DNA of 16,543 bases, taken from NCBI GenBank assembly GCA_003552565.1, contig PUNB01000205.1, positions 1 to 16,543 on the forward strand. The letters are read 5' to 3'. The notes below the pieces were generated by a model. That model ran no database searches. It was not told the origin of the DNA and saw only the letters and a list, made by a program, of their open reading frames with translations. A program made the translations under genes and the position numbers. This document shows, piece after piece, positions 1 through 7,009 of the stretch. This stretch comes from Lentisphaerota bacterium (GTDB lineage Bacteria; Verrucomicrobiota; Lentisphaeria; Oligosphaerales; PUNB01). How positions within the stretch are numbered: the stretch's first letter is position 1; every line of letters begins with the position of its first letter.

Positions 1-18
1 CGGATTCGGGATCCGCCG
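1..18. repeat. Fragment of dispersed repeat R1
   Basis: The window opens with CGGATTCGGGATCCGCC, which joins the outer end of the R1 palindrome (CGGATTCGGGA, as at 11390-11400) to the start of another. It looks like the truncated edge of an R1 element lying upstream. The copy is too short to orient. Confidence 0.4.
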
Positions 19-56
19 GAACCTTGACACCTGTAAATACGAAGTTTTACATAATT

Positions 57-70
57 GAGTTCCGGAACTC
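57..70. repeat. Perfect 14-bp palindrome upstream of the secretin gene
   Basis: GAGTTCCGGAACTC reads the same on both strands and lies 118 bp before the annotated start at 188. It could be an operator, or a short hairpin ending an upstream transcript; a few T residues follow (CGTTTTCG) but no real T-tract. The rest of 1-187 shows no gene and no promoter that I would defend. Confidence 0.35.
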
Positions 71-187
71 CGTTTTCGCTTGTAAATTCTGCTTGTACTT
101 TTATTTTAGACTGGAATTCTTTTTTTCCTGGCGGCGGTTATTGCTTAATTAATTCCATTTTGACATCCCCCCGAAGCAAACAAAACC

Positions 188-2386
188 ATGGTGTTTACGA
201 TGACAAATTATTTCTCTTTCCCGACTATTTCAGCCAAGCGCATAGTGGCGGCAGCGACTGGTCTGTTTTTGTTTATGACGCAGTTTGTCGTCGGCATCGG
301 TTCGGCTGAGGCTGGTGAATATTCGGCTCGGGAGCTGGAGGTGGTCTTTTATCAGTTAAGTTATATAGAGTCGGAACATTGCCTGGAGATGCTCAGCAGT
401 ATCGGTTACAATACCGGCAAGCCGAGTTTCCCTATCAGTGAAGACGATCTGCCGGTTGTTTTTCCTTTGCCGGAGTCCCAGAATATTTCGGTGGTCGGTT
501 CGGGAACACTGGACAAGGTGGGTGACGGCGCGCCGCAGCAGCGGATCGGGATTATGTATCACTCCGCCAGGGCTGAAGATTACAGTGAGCTGCTGCGTTT
601 CATTGATCAGTATGTTGATATCAAGGCCACTCAGGTGCAGATCGAAGCGATGGTGGTGGAATTGACTGAAGAAGCCAGGCGCGAACTTGGTCTGGAATAT
701 CAATGGCGTAAAGTTAATCCCCTGCAGGGTGAAAGTGCTGACAACCTGGCTGATTTCAGCCAGGATTTGCTGGCTGAATTTGACAGTGACAGCTGGTTTA
801 ACCTGCGTTATCTTAATTTTGAAGTTGCCCGCGGTCGTTTGTTCGAGGCCGAGTTAAGAGCCATGATCAGGGATCAGGTGGCGGAGGTATTGTCGGCGCC
901 TTCGGTGCTGACTCTGGATAATCGGCACGCCAAAATCGAAATCATGAAACAGGTGCCGATCATTGAAAAATCAGAACGTCGGGATGTGGACAGATGGGAA
1001 ATGGATATCAGTTACGAAGATGTCGGAATTATTTTGAATATCAAGCCGCGGGTGGACCGAAGCGGCGAATGGGTCACTCTGCAGGTTCAGACAGAGGTAA
1101 GTGAAGATCTGGATTATATTGAAATAGACGGTGAGCCTGTGGCGCCGATTATTGAACGGCGCATAGTGGAGACAATCGCCAGGATTCGCAACAACCATCC
1201 TTTCATTGTCGGCGGCTTGATACGTGATGACAGCAGTGAGACGGTCAGGAAGGTTCCTTTTCTCGGTGAAATCCCGCTTGCTGGACGTTTGTTTCAAAGC
1301 CGTGAAACTGTGCAGGAAAAACGCGAAGTTATTATTGTCCTTACTCCGCGTGTGATCAGGCCGGAAGCTTCGGATCGGCCGGTGATGCCGAAAGACAGCG
1401 AAACTTTTGATTTCTTTGACACCCGTCTTTTCCGGGAAACTTACACCTTGAAAGCGGAAGACGTTTACGACCTGGACTTTATTCTTGAGCGGCCGGCGAT
1501 TGCGCGGGTGCTTGATGCGGCCAGAGAGGTTATTGAACAACGTCCGCAATTGATGGAGCAGGAGCCTTTCCGGTCGGTGGCCGGAGATCGCATACCAGGT
1601 GAATCAGCGATTGTCAACCGCATGCTTTACGGGGTGGTTCGTAAACTGGGGCTTTACGAGGAAGTTAAACTTGACCGGCTGATATATTTTGAGCCGGATG
1701 AAGCCGACCCCGCCGGTTTCAGAGTCAACCGCCTTGTAAGCGCTTTGCGGGATGTGGCTGGAGACCTTTCAGTGGAAGAATACCTGGAACAGGATTATCC
1801 CAAGGATGTACTGTTCTTTACCTTCACTATGCCTGATCATGACGAAGCCGATACGGAAATCGATTATCCCGTGGCTCGAACCATGGTGGAACACCACGAA
1901 AGCTCTCGATCAGCTGAAAGGAGACTGCATGAACTGGGACGGCTGGATGGGCTGACGCGGCCGCAAATCGCCTTCATGGTCAGCGATGCGCGCGAACTGG
2001 AGCGGTTGAAAACATCCATAGTGGTACGATCTATACTCGAGGTCAATGATCCGGATGTTATTCAGAGACTGGCTAATTTCGATGTCGGCCGACGCATTGC
2101 CATTCCTGAAATCGACCCGGCGCAACAGCGCAGTTTTCTCCTTGATCGAGGCGTGGCCGTGCCGTTCTATATGAGCCACTTCTATTACGCCGAGTTCGAG
2201 GAAAAATTCCGGCGATATATTAATCGAATTCAGGAAGAACTGGAATTAGATGAAGATTTGGCTCCGGAAATTGAAATCACTCCCGAAGAGGTCGACACTC
2301 AGGAAAATCCTGAATCAGGCGAAAACCTCGTTACAGGAATTGAAATCACTCCCGAAGAAATCGATGTCAAGAGGGAGGGAGAGTAA
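188..2386 (+). CDS. Secretin-family outer-membrane protein with long acidic C-terminal tail
   Basis: Secretins form the outer-membrane gate of type II, type III and type IV pilus-like systems. Residues 17-38 look like a signal peptide (two basic residues, then a hydrophobic run), with likely cleavage after A-E-A at 40-42. Residues about 49-148 are a short N-terminal region, probably one N-type domain. Residues about 150-391 carry the pore domain: QIEAMVVEL at 151, SAPSVLTLDN at 236, GIILNIKPRV at 280, VGGLIRD at 341, VPFLGEIPLAGRLF at 356 and IIVLTPRVIRP at 382. Residues 392-732 are an acidic tail I do not recognise. No pilotin, inner-membrane or ATPase gene is adjacent, so the system served is unknown. 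No clear Shine-Dalgarno precedes ATG 188, and ATG 200 (residue 5) is an equally good start. Family is sure; role is not. Confidence 0.88.
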   Translation: MVFTMTNYFSFPTISAKRIVAAATGLFLFMTQFVVGIGSAEAGEYSARELEVVFYQLSYIESEHCLEMLSSIGYNTGKPSFPISEDDLPVVFPLPESQNISVVGSGTLDKVGDGAPQQRIGIMYHSARAEDYSELLRFIDQYVDIKATQVQIEAMVVELTEEARRELGLEYQWRKVNPLQGESADNLADFSQDLLAEFDSDSWFNLRYLNFEVARGRLFEAELRAMIRDQVAEVLSAPSVLTLDNRHAKIEIMKQVPIIEKSERRDVDRWEMDISYEDVGIILNIKPRVDRSGEWVTLQVQTEVSEDLDYIEIDGEPVAPIIERRIVETIARIRNNHPFIVGGLIRDDSSETVRKVPFLGEIPLAGRLFQSRETVQEKREVIIVLTPRVIRPEASDRPVMPKDSETFDFFDTRLFRETYTLKAEDVYDLDFILERPAIARVLDAAREVIEQRPQLMEQEPFRSVAGDRIPGESAIVNRMLYGVVRKLGLYEEVKLDRLIYFEPDEADPAGFRVNRLVSALRDVAGDLSVEEYLEQDYPKDVLFFTFTMPDHDEADTEIDYPVARTMVEHHESSRSAERRLHELGRLDGLTRPQIAFMVSDARELERLKTSIVVRSILEVNDPDVIQRLANFDVGRRIAIPEIDPAQQRSFLLDRGVAVPFYMSHFYYAEFEEKFRRYINRIQEELELDEDLAPEIEITPEEVDTQENPESGENLVTGIEITPEEIDVKREGE
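2270..2358 (+). repeat. In-frame direct repeat in the secretin tail
   Basis: Twenty identical bases (ATTGAAATCACTCCCGAAGA) occur at 2270-2289 and 2339-2358, exactly 69 bp (23 codons) apart. They encode the repeated peptide IEITPEE(V/I)D near residues 695-703 and 718-726. Identity at the third codon position points to a recent duplication in the extreme C terminus. Confidence 0.8.
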
Positions 2387-2496
2387 GGAGTGAAGCGACT
2401 AGCCTGATTAATTCATGTGAATTCGGCCATGAGTCATTATATATTTATATTTGGAAAATGCGTTGTTTCACCGCACCGGGTAAGGTTTTTCTGATT

Positions 2497-3909
2497 TTAC
2501 TGTTGCCGCTCAGATTCTTCTGGTGTCTGAGCGGGGTCAAGCTTCGTCGATTTGTTTCCCAGCGTTTCGCGGGAGACGCGCATGGAACAGAAGTTGGGGC
2601 CGCACATGGTGCAGTAATCCTGACTTTCCTCGGTTCCATTGTCGCGGGCGGGGGGTGAGTTCTCGTTTTCTTTGTTTTGCTTTTCCTCCCTGCCTTGATT
2701 CCGGCTTTGTTCTAGCGCCTCCCGGTGCATTTGCCGGGCCCGTTCGGGGTCCAGAGCCAGGCTGAACTGTCGCTGCCAGTCGAAATCGGCGCGGGCTTGG
2801 GAAATCTGATCGTCCCTTTCCCGGCTGCCGGGAACTTTTTTGGCTATGTCGGCGGCGTGGGCGGCGATTTTACAGGCGATCACGCCTTCACGTACATCCT
2901 GGTCATTTGGCAGTCCCAGGTGTTCTCGCGGAGTGACATAACAGATCATGGCGGCGCCGTGCGCGGCGCCGACGGCGCCGCCGATGGCGGCGGTGATATG
3001 ATCGTAGCCGGGGGCGCAGTCGGCGACCACCGGGCCGAGAATGTAAAAGGGGGCGTCATCGCATAATTCCCTTTCCCGTTCCATATTCATTTTTATCTCA
3101 TCCAGCGGTATATGTCCGGGACCTTCGATCATCACCTGCACCTCCGCTTCGCGACAGCGCCGGGCCAGCTCCCCGAGGACCGAGAGTTCAGCGAACTGGG
3201 CCGCGTCGGAGGCATCGGCTAGACAACCTGGGCGCAGCCCGTCGCCGAGAGAGAGGGTTACGTCATGCTGTCGGCAGATGTCGAGAATTTTATCGAAATG
3301 CGAGTAGGCTGGATTTTCCATCTGGTGCTGCTTCATCCAGCTGGCGGTCAGCGCTCCTCCGCGGCTGACGATTCCTAGGAGGCGGCCGGCGGCGGCATCC
3401 AGGTGTTCTCGCAGAAGACCGGCGTGGATGGTCATATAATCGACACCTTGGGCCGCCTGTTCGGCGATCACGGAAAGCAGTGTTTGCGGTGTCAACTGGC
3501 GGATGTCCTCCAGTTCGGCGGCCGCCTGGTATAGCGGCACCGTGCCGATCGGCGCCGGGCTCCGCTCCATAATCAGCTGGCGAATGTGCCGGATACCTTT
3601 GCCGGTGCTCAGGTCCATGACTGTGTCAGCGCCGTATTCAAGGGCGGTTTGCAGCTTCCTCAGTTCGGAGTCAGCTTCGCTGTGCATAGAGGAATTACCG
3701 ATATTGGCGTTGATTTTTGTTTTCAAAACGCGGCCGATACCGATTGGACGCAAAGAAGTATGACTGAAATTGGCGGGAATAACAATGCGCCCCGCGGCGA
3801 CTTCGCGCATGATGTAATCAGGGGTTCTTCTTTCTTGCTCGGCCACGGCTCGCATAGCATCGGAAACAATGCCTGCCCGGGCCAGATGGAGTTGCGTTTT
3901 ATTGATCAT
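2497..3909 (-). CDS. thiC: Phosphomethylpyrimidine synthase ThiC
   Basis: This radical-SAM enzyme rearranges aminoimidazole ribotide into hydroxymethylpyrimidine phosphate, the pyrimidine half of thiamine. Family signatures are NFSHTSLRPIGIG at 47-59, KTKINANIGNS at 63-73, MDLSTGKGI at 98-106, EGPGHIPLDEI at 262-272 and LGPVVADCAPGYDHI at 291-305. The C-terminal 4Fe-4S loop is intact, with C433, C436 and C441 in a CxxCxxxxC arrangement. Between the catalytic barrel (ending near 398) and this loop lies an unusually long polar linker, residues about 400-430, rich in E, K, N, Q and S. ATG at 3909 is preceded by AGAGGAAC, a good ribosome site. The gene follows prmC by 33 bp, so the two are probably co-transcribed; no thiamine riboswitch fits in that gap. 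Confidence 0.96.
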   Translation of the reverse strand: MINKTQLHLARAGIVSDAMRAVAEQERRTPDYIMREVAAGRIVIPANFSHTSLRPIGIGRVLKTKINANIGNSSMHSEADSELRKLQTALEYGADTVMDLSTGKGIRHIRQLIMERSPAPIGTVPLYQAAAELEDIRQLTPQTLLSVIAEQAAQGVDYMTIHAGLLREHLDAAAGRLLGIVSRGGALTASWMKQHQMENPAYSHFDKILDICRQHDVTLSLGDGLRPGCLADASDAAQFAELSVLGELARRCREAEVQVMIEGPGHIPLDEIKMNMERERELCDDAPFYILGPVVADCAPGYDHITAAIGGAVGAAHGAAMICYVTPREHLGLPNDQDVREGVIACKIAAHAADIAKKVPGSRERDDQISQARADFDWQRQFSLALDPERARQMHREALEQSRNQGREEKQNKENENSPPARDNGTEESQDYCTMCGPNFCSMRVSRETLGNKSTKLDPAQTPEESERQQ

Positions 3910-3942
3910 TAAGTTCCTCTGACTTTTATTGTCATTTGCTTT

Positions 3943-4860
3943 CTAATATATACATCCTGAGACACACCGAATTTTTTGCGCTATAGCGATTCTCGGCCGG
4001 CCGCTGAGGTCGGGGAGTATTTCCGTGTTGTTAAAGCCGGCGGTCACCAGTATCTCTGCCATTGCTTCTTTCTGATTTTCTCCGATTTCACAGACCAGCC
4101 AGCCGCCGGGTTTTAGTAAACGCATGGCCTCAGCAGCTGTCCGCCGGAGCATGGCCAGACCGTTGTCCTTGGCAATTAAACTGATGGGCGGATCATAATT
4201 CCGTACCTCCGCCGGCAATCCAGCATATTCCTCGGCGCTAATATAGGGAGGATTGGCGGTGATTAAAGTGAAACCTCGGTCGGGTCGGAACGCTTCGGCG
4301 AGATCACCTTGAAACAGGCTCAGGTTGTCAACTTGATGGTGCTTCTGATTTTTCCGGGCGCAGGTGAGGGCGCTCCAGGAGATATCGCCCGCCGCCATGA
4401 AAGGTTTTTTATCCAGCTCCAGAGACATTGCTATGGCGACGGCGCCGGAGCCGGTGCAAAGATCACAGATCATGCCGGAACCCGGGTAAAGGCGCAGTGC
4501 TGTTTCAACCAGTACTTCGGTTTCCTGACGCGGAATAAGAACCTCCGGCCCGACTTCCAGTTCATAACCGAAAAAATTGACAGTTCCCAGAATATGCTGC
4601 AGGGGCTCACCCAGGCAGCGCCTCTGCACCCGGGCTTGAAGTCTGGATATTACTTCCGGCGGGCATTGCCGACGGAGGAAAACAGCAAAATCTTTGTCGG
4701 CGACACCGCTTTCATGCTGCAAAAGCCAGCGGGCCTCGCTAGCACTGTTGGAGATTCCGGCGTGATTCAGTGTTATGACTGTTTCCCGCAGCACCTCATG
4801 GGCCGGCCGCGCTGCCAGGCACCGGGATGACACCGGCAATGAATGTGCTGGATTGGGCAT
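3943..4860 (-). CDS. prmC: Peptide chain release factor N5-glutamine methyltransferase PrmC/HemK
   Basis: PrmC methylates the glutamine of the GGQ motif in release factors RF1 and RF2, using S-adenosylmethionine. A helical N-terminal domain (about 20-100) contains GEPLQHILG at 84-92. The Rossmann methyltransferase domain follows, with VLIPRQETEVLVE at 107-119, the SAM loop DLCTGSGAVAIA at 133-144 and the catalytic NPPY at 203-206. At 305 residues it is slightly longer than usual; the first 20 or so residues are not conserved in kind, and no clear Shine-Dalgarno precedes ATG 4860, so the true start may lie downstream. prfA, the usual partner, is not adjacent; thiC follows instead. Upstream is a 438-bp repeat-filled spacer, which must hold any promoter. 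Confidence 0.94.
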   Translation of the reverse strand: MPNPAHSLPVSSRCLAARPAHEVLRETVITLNHAGISNSASEARWLLQHESGVADKDFAVFLRRQCPPEVISRLQARVQRRCLGEPLQHILGTVNFFGYELEVGPEVLIPRQETEVLVETALRLYPGSGMICDLCTGSGAVAIAMSLELDKKPFMAAGDISWSALTCARKNQKHHQVDNLSLFQGDLAEAFRPDRGFTLITANPPYISAEEYAGLPAEVRNYDPPISLIAKDNGLAMLRRTAAEAMRLLKPGGWLVCEIGENQKEAMAEILVTAGFNNTEILPDLSGRPRIAIAQKIRCVSGCIY

Positions 4861-4890
4861 TGGTGTACGTTTTCGGGGTACAGTTTTTCT

Positions 4891-4914
4891 GACTAGCGAC
4901 TAGCGACCAGCGAC
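4891..4914. repeat. 7-bp tandem repeat
   Basis: GACTAGC GACTAGC GACCAGC GAC: three and a half copies of a 7-bp unit, 31 bp upstream of the prmC start. It looks like slippage within the repeat-rich spacer. Confidence 0.7.
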
Positions 4915-4973
4915 AGATGGTCAACGGTGGGCGGCAACAGTGACCAGCTTCGCCAAAGGCTACAGTACGGCAT

Positions 4974-5098
4974 GCTAGAGGTCATGCGAAAAGGTGTTTA
5001 TGGTCTTTACACGCACGAATAATAAAACCTAGTCCCGAACCTTGTCCAGTGTTTTTTGACTTTAGAATCAGGTTCGGGACAAAGTTCGGGACAAGGTT
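4974..5098 (-). repeat. R1 half-unit plus GTTCGGGACAA tandem
   Basis: On the minus strand this reads GGACAAGGTTCGGGAC (5047-5032), then a diverged stretch, then CACCTTTTCGCATGACC and CTCTAGC, matching the R1 half-unit seen near 8.6 and 16.3 kb. Just beyond, at 5073-5098, GTTCGGGACAAA and GTTCGGGACAAG lie in tandem and in inverted orientation to the 5032-5047 copy. A short reading frame across this region (4982-5242, minus) translates repeat sequence and is not treated as a gene. Confidence 0.6.
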
Positions 5099-5106
5099 AA
5101 CAACGC

Positions 5107-5297
5107 GAAGTCTCACATAAGCCCGTCCGCCGATGCGGGGCGCCGGATACCCCGGAACAGAAACAGCGGTGAACGAGATCGGCGACGATAACGGTGAACG
5201 ATTATGAGACCAGTGATCCGTTCTCGTCGCCGTTATCGTCAACCGCCAATAACGACGAACGAAGCACGATGAACGACGAACCGTGTTTCACATAAGC
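5107..5297 (+). repeat. Dispersed repeat R2, copy 1
   Basis: Bounded by TCACATAAGC at 5113-5122 and 5288-5297. The first is followed by a GC-rich module (CCGTCCGCCGATGCGGGGC, then CGCCGGATACCCC) that recurs in inverted orientation at 11263-11306. The centre holds the four-part inverted motif listed separately. The element runs to the queF stop codon at 5299. Confidence 0.65.
5167..5240. other. Four-part inverted motif (A-B-A'-B'), R2 copy 1
   Basis: Arm A (CGGTGAACGAGA, 5167-5178) pairs with A' (TTCTCGTCGCCG, 5221-5232) through 11 pairs with one bulge and one G-U. Arm B (GACGATAACGG, 5184-5194) pairs perfectly with B' (CCGTTATCGTC, 5230-5240). The order A-B-A'-B' gives a pseudoknot or two alternative folds; A' and B' share three bases, so both cannot be complete at once. 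A homologous, diverged copy with the same pairing lies at 10827-10897. Confidence 0.6.
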
Positions 5298-5298
5298 C

Positions 5299-5718
5299 CT
5301 ATTCCGCCCGGTAAGAGCTACGTACTTTAATGGCGATGCCGCCTCGGGGATTAAAGCTGCCCTCGACCGTCATTCGGCGCGGCTTGGAGGCTGCTGCAAG
5401 GTCGTCCAGGATGCGGTTAACCGTTTCCTCGTGGAAGGCGTGATAGTTGCGGAACGCAAAGAGGTAAAGCTTCAATGCCTTGCTTTCCAGACATTGCTGA
5501 TCGGCGATGTAACGGATGGTGATTTCTCCAAAGTCCGGCTGATTGGTGATCGGACACAGAGAAGTGAACTCCGGGCACTCGAAAGTGATCCAGTAATCCC
5601 GATCGGGGTGCCGGTTTGTAAAGGTTTCCAGCCGCGCTTCTTCGGGAGACTCCGGATACTCAGTGCCGGTGCCTCCCAAGAGGGTTAAATCAGAATAATC
5701 TTTGCTGGACTCGTCCAT
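5299..5718 (-). CDS. queF: NADPH-dependent 7-cyano-7-deazaguanine reductase QueF
   Basis: QueF reduces the nitrile preQ0 to the amine preQ1 in the pathway to queuosine in tRNA. At 139 residues this is the single-domain (type I) form. The thioimide-forming cysteine is C55 in SLCPITNQPDFGEI (53-66), with the proton donor D62; the QueF motif is ESKALKLYLFAFRNYHAFHE (78-97), including E78, H96 and E97. The C-terminal strand FNPRGGIAIKV is also typical. The gene starts 14 bp after the ferritin-like gene, so it is probably the last of the ugd cluster. No other queuosine gene (queC, queD, queE, tgt, queA) is in the window. The ribosome site is weak. Confidence 0.95.
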   Translation of the reverse strand: MDESSKDYSDLTLLGGTGTEYPESPEEARLETFTNRHPDRDYWITFECPEFTSLCPITNQPDFGEITIRYIADQQCLESKALKLYLFAFRNYHAFHEETVNRILDDLAAASKPRRMTVEGSFNPRGGIAIKVRSSYRAE

Positions 5719-5732
5719 AGCTTTTATGCGGG

Positions 5733-6263
5733 TTAAATGTCGTATTCCATCATGCCCGGATAATAATCGGTGCCGCGGTATTTATCAATGATATGGGAAA
5801 ATTCGGCGTTTTCGCACCATGTTTCCGGCTGCATGACAAACTCGATCATGTTGTCCATGATGATGTAGTGCATCTTTTCCTGTTCCATCAGACGCATGAA
5901 AATTTCGCGGTGTTCTTCATTGTCCGATTCTTCCGCCTGCTGCCGGTAAAGGTCAACGCTTTCCTGTTCAAGCTGACGAGCGCTCTTGTAAATATCCAGC
6001 TGTCTTTGCTGGTCTCCGAGAAACTGGTCTTTGTCGGCCGCCAGCTGGTGGAACATGGTGCGGACGTTGTCCAGGGAGTCGGCCTGCAGCTCGGTTTCGG
6101 CTTGATCGCGCATGGACTGGACTACTTCCTGATGGCGTCGCTCCATGTCGGCCAGGCGGTTGAATATGTTTTTCATACCCGGAGCAGAAACTTGTTCTGC
6201 CAGTGAACGATATTTCTGTTCAGCCGATTCTTCTTTTTCCATGGCAAAAGTGAATATATCCAT
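5733..6263 (-). CDS. Ferritin-like (rubrerythrin-type) diiron protein without rubredoxin domain
   Basis: A four-helix bundle of the ferritin/rubrerythrin superfamily, cytoplasmic, with no signal peptide. Likely iron ligands are E11 or E12 in the first helix, E41 and H44 of the ExxH motif (DMERRHQEVV), a glutamate of the third helix near 98-101 (RQLEQESVDLY) and E129/H132 of the second ExxH (EQEKMHY). The rubredoxin zinc/iron knuckle found in full rubrerythrins is missing; instead the chain ends in a short aromatic, acidic tail (147-176, with PETWCENAEFSH). Such proteins reduce peroxide or handle iron, but the reaction here is not shown. ATG 6263 has AAAGGA 8 bp upstream. It sits 12 bp after the CDC123-like gene and 14 bp before queF. 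Confidence 0.85.
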   Translation of the reverse strand: MDIFTFAMEKEESAEQKYRSLAEQVSAPGMKNIFNRLADMERRHQEVVQSMRDQAETELQADSLDNVRTMFHQLAADKDQFLGDQQRQLDIYKSARQLEQESVDLYRQQAEESDNEEHREIFMRLMEQEKMHYIIMDNMIEFVMQPETWCENAEFSHIIDKYRGTDYYPGMMEYDI

Positions 6264-6275
6264 TTTTAAATTCCT

Positions 6276-6989
6276 TTAGAATGAGATTGAGATATTGCCG
6301 CGCATCTTCATCGGCGGCGGAATCAGTTTCAAGCCGATTATTTCCCGCCATTCACGATCCCATGTGCGCAGCAGGAGGGGATCGGTTGGCTCACCCCACT
6401 GGTTCATGTCAATGATTAATATATCGCCATTGGCGCAAAAGTAAATGTCCACCGCCAGATTATCCCGGGGCAGCCATGGCCCTATATTGACAGCCAGTTT
6501 TTGGGCTTCGTTCCAGAGGTAGTCATGTTTTTTGTCGAATCTGGCGAAATGCCGCTGCAGGTTCATTTGCGACATGGCTTTCAGTTCTCGCTGATAAAAA
6601 AACAGGCGAAATTCTCGGATGGTATTGATATGGCGATAAGGCCGCACATAAAGTCTTGAAGTCAAATTCTGATTCAACGCTGCACGCACTTTGTTGCTGG
6701 AACGCAGCATTTCCCAAGCTCTTTCGCCGGTAATTATGCTGGGCGAATCGGCGAATAAAGGGCTGTCTGTGGGAGCACAGACATCGGCTCCGACGAAACA
6801 TCCGCCCGGCAGTGATCGAATGGCGTTGCGTGCGGCTCCGACGATTCCTTCAAATGCTTTTTGCTCTTCTTTCGGTGACAGATCCGGTGCTTGAGCCAAA
6901 GCCTTTTTTTCGTGTTCCGCCAGGCCGATGAAGACTGTCGGAAAGGTGAATCTTCCTAGTCCGTTGTACCAGCTTGAAACAGGTATCAT
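6276..6989 (-). CDS. CDC123/D123-like ATP-grasp protein
   Basis: In eukaryotes CDC123 is an ATP-binding chaperone for assembly of translation factor eIF2; bacterial relatives form an ATP-grasp clade with a predicted role in peptide or protein modification. Matching features in order are SSWYNGLGRFTFPTVFIGL (5-23), corresponding to the N-terminal W-Y...FPT motif; APTDSPLF (72-79), where the family usually has PKD or PRD; VRPYRHINTIREFRLFF (115-131), the RP...EFR strand; and VDIYF (179-183) with IIDMNQWGEPTDPLLL (192-207), holding the metal-binding aspartates and asparagine. I chose ATG 6989 (237 residues) because the homology starts there. A longer frame up to 7169 would overlap ugd by 160 bp with unrelated sequence. 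It lies 20 bp after ugd and 12 bp before the ferritin-like gene. The substrate is unknown. Confidence 0.8.
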   Translation of the reverse strand: MIPVSSWYNGLGRFTFPTVFIGLAEHEKKALAQAPDLSPKEEQKAFEGIVGAARNAIRSLPGGCFVGADVCAPTDSPLFADSPSIITGERAWEMLRSSNKVRAALNQNLTSRLYVRPYRHINTIREFRLFFYQRELKAMSQMNLQRHFARFDKKHDYLWNEAQKLAVNIGPWLPRDNLAVDIYFCANGDILIIDMNQWGEPTDPLLLRTWDREWREIIGLKLIPPPMKMRGNISISF

Positions 6990-7009
6990 AAAAAAAATCC
7001 GTGTCTGGT

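Noticed and set aside
971..1549. 192-residue minus-strand frame inside the secretin gene
   Set aside because: Shadow of a secretin coding frame with clear family motifs; no features of its own.
3910..3942. Thiamine (TPP) riboswitch before thiC
   Set aside because: Only 33 bp separate prmC and thiC, and no TPP core sequences such as CTGAGA were seen on the minus strand upstream of prmC (4861-5298).
4982..5242. 86-residue minus-strand reading frame in the queF-prmC spacer
   Set aside because: It translates R1 and R2 repeat sequence (for instance NLVPNFVPNL from the GTTCGGGACAA tandem), has no ribosome site and no recognisable domain.
4861..5298. CRISPR array
   Set aside because: Repeats are inverted, irregularly spaced and of different lengths; there are no uniform spacers and no cas genes.
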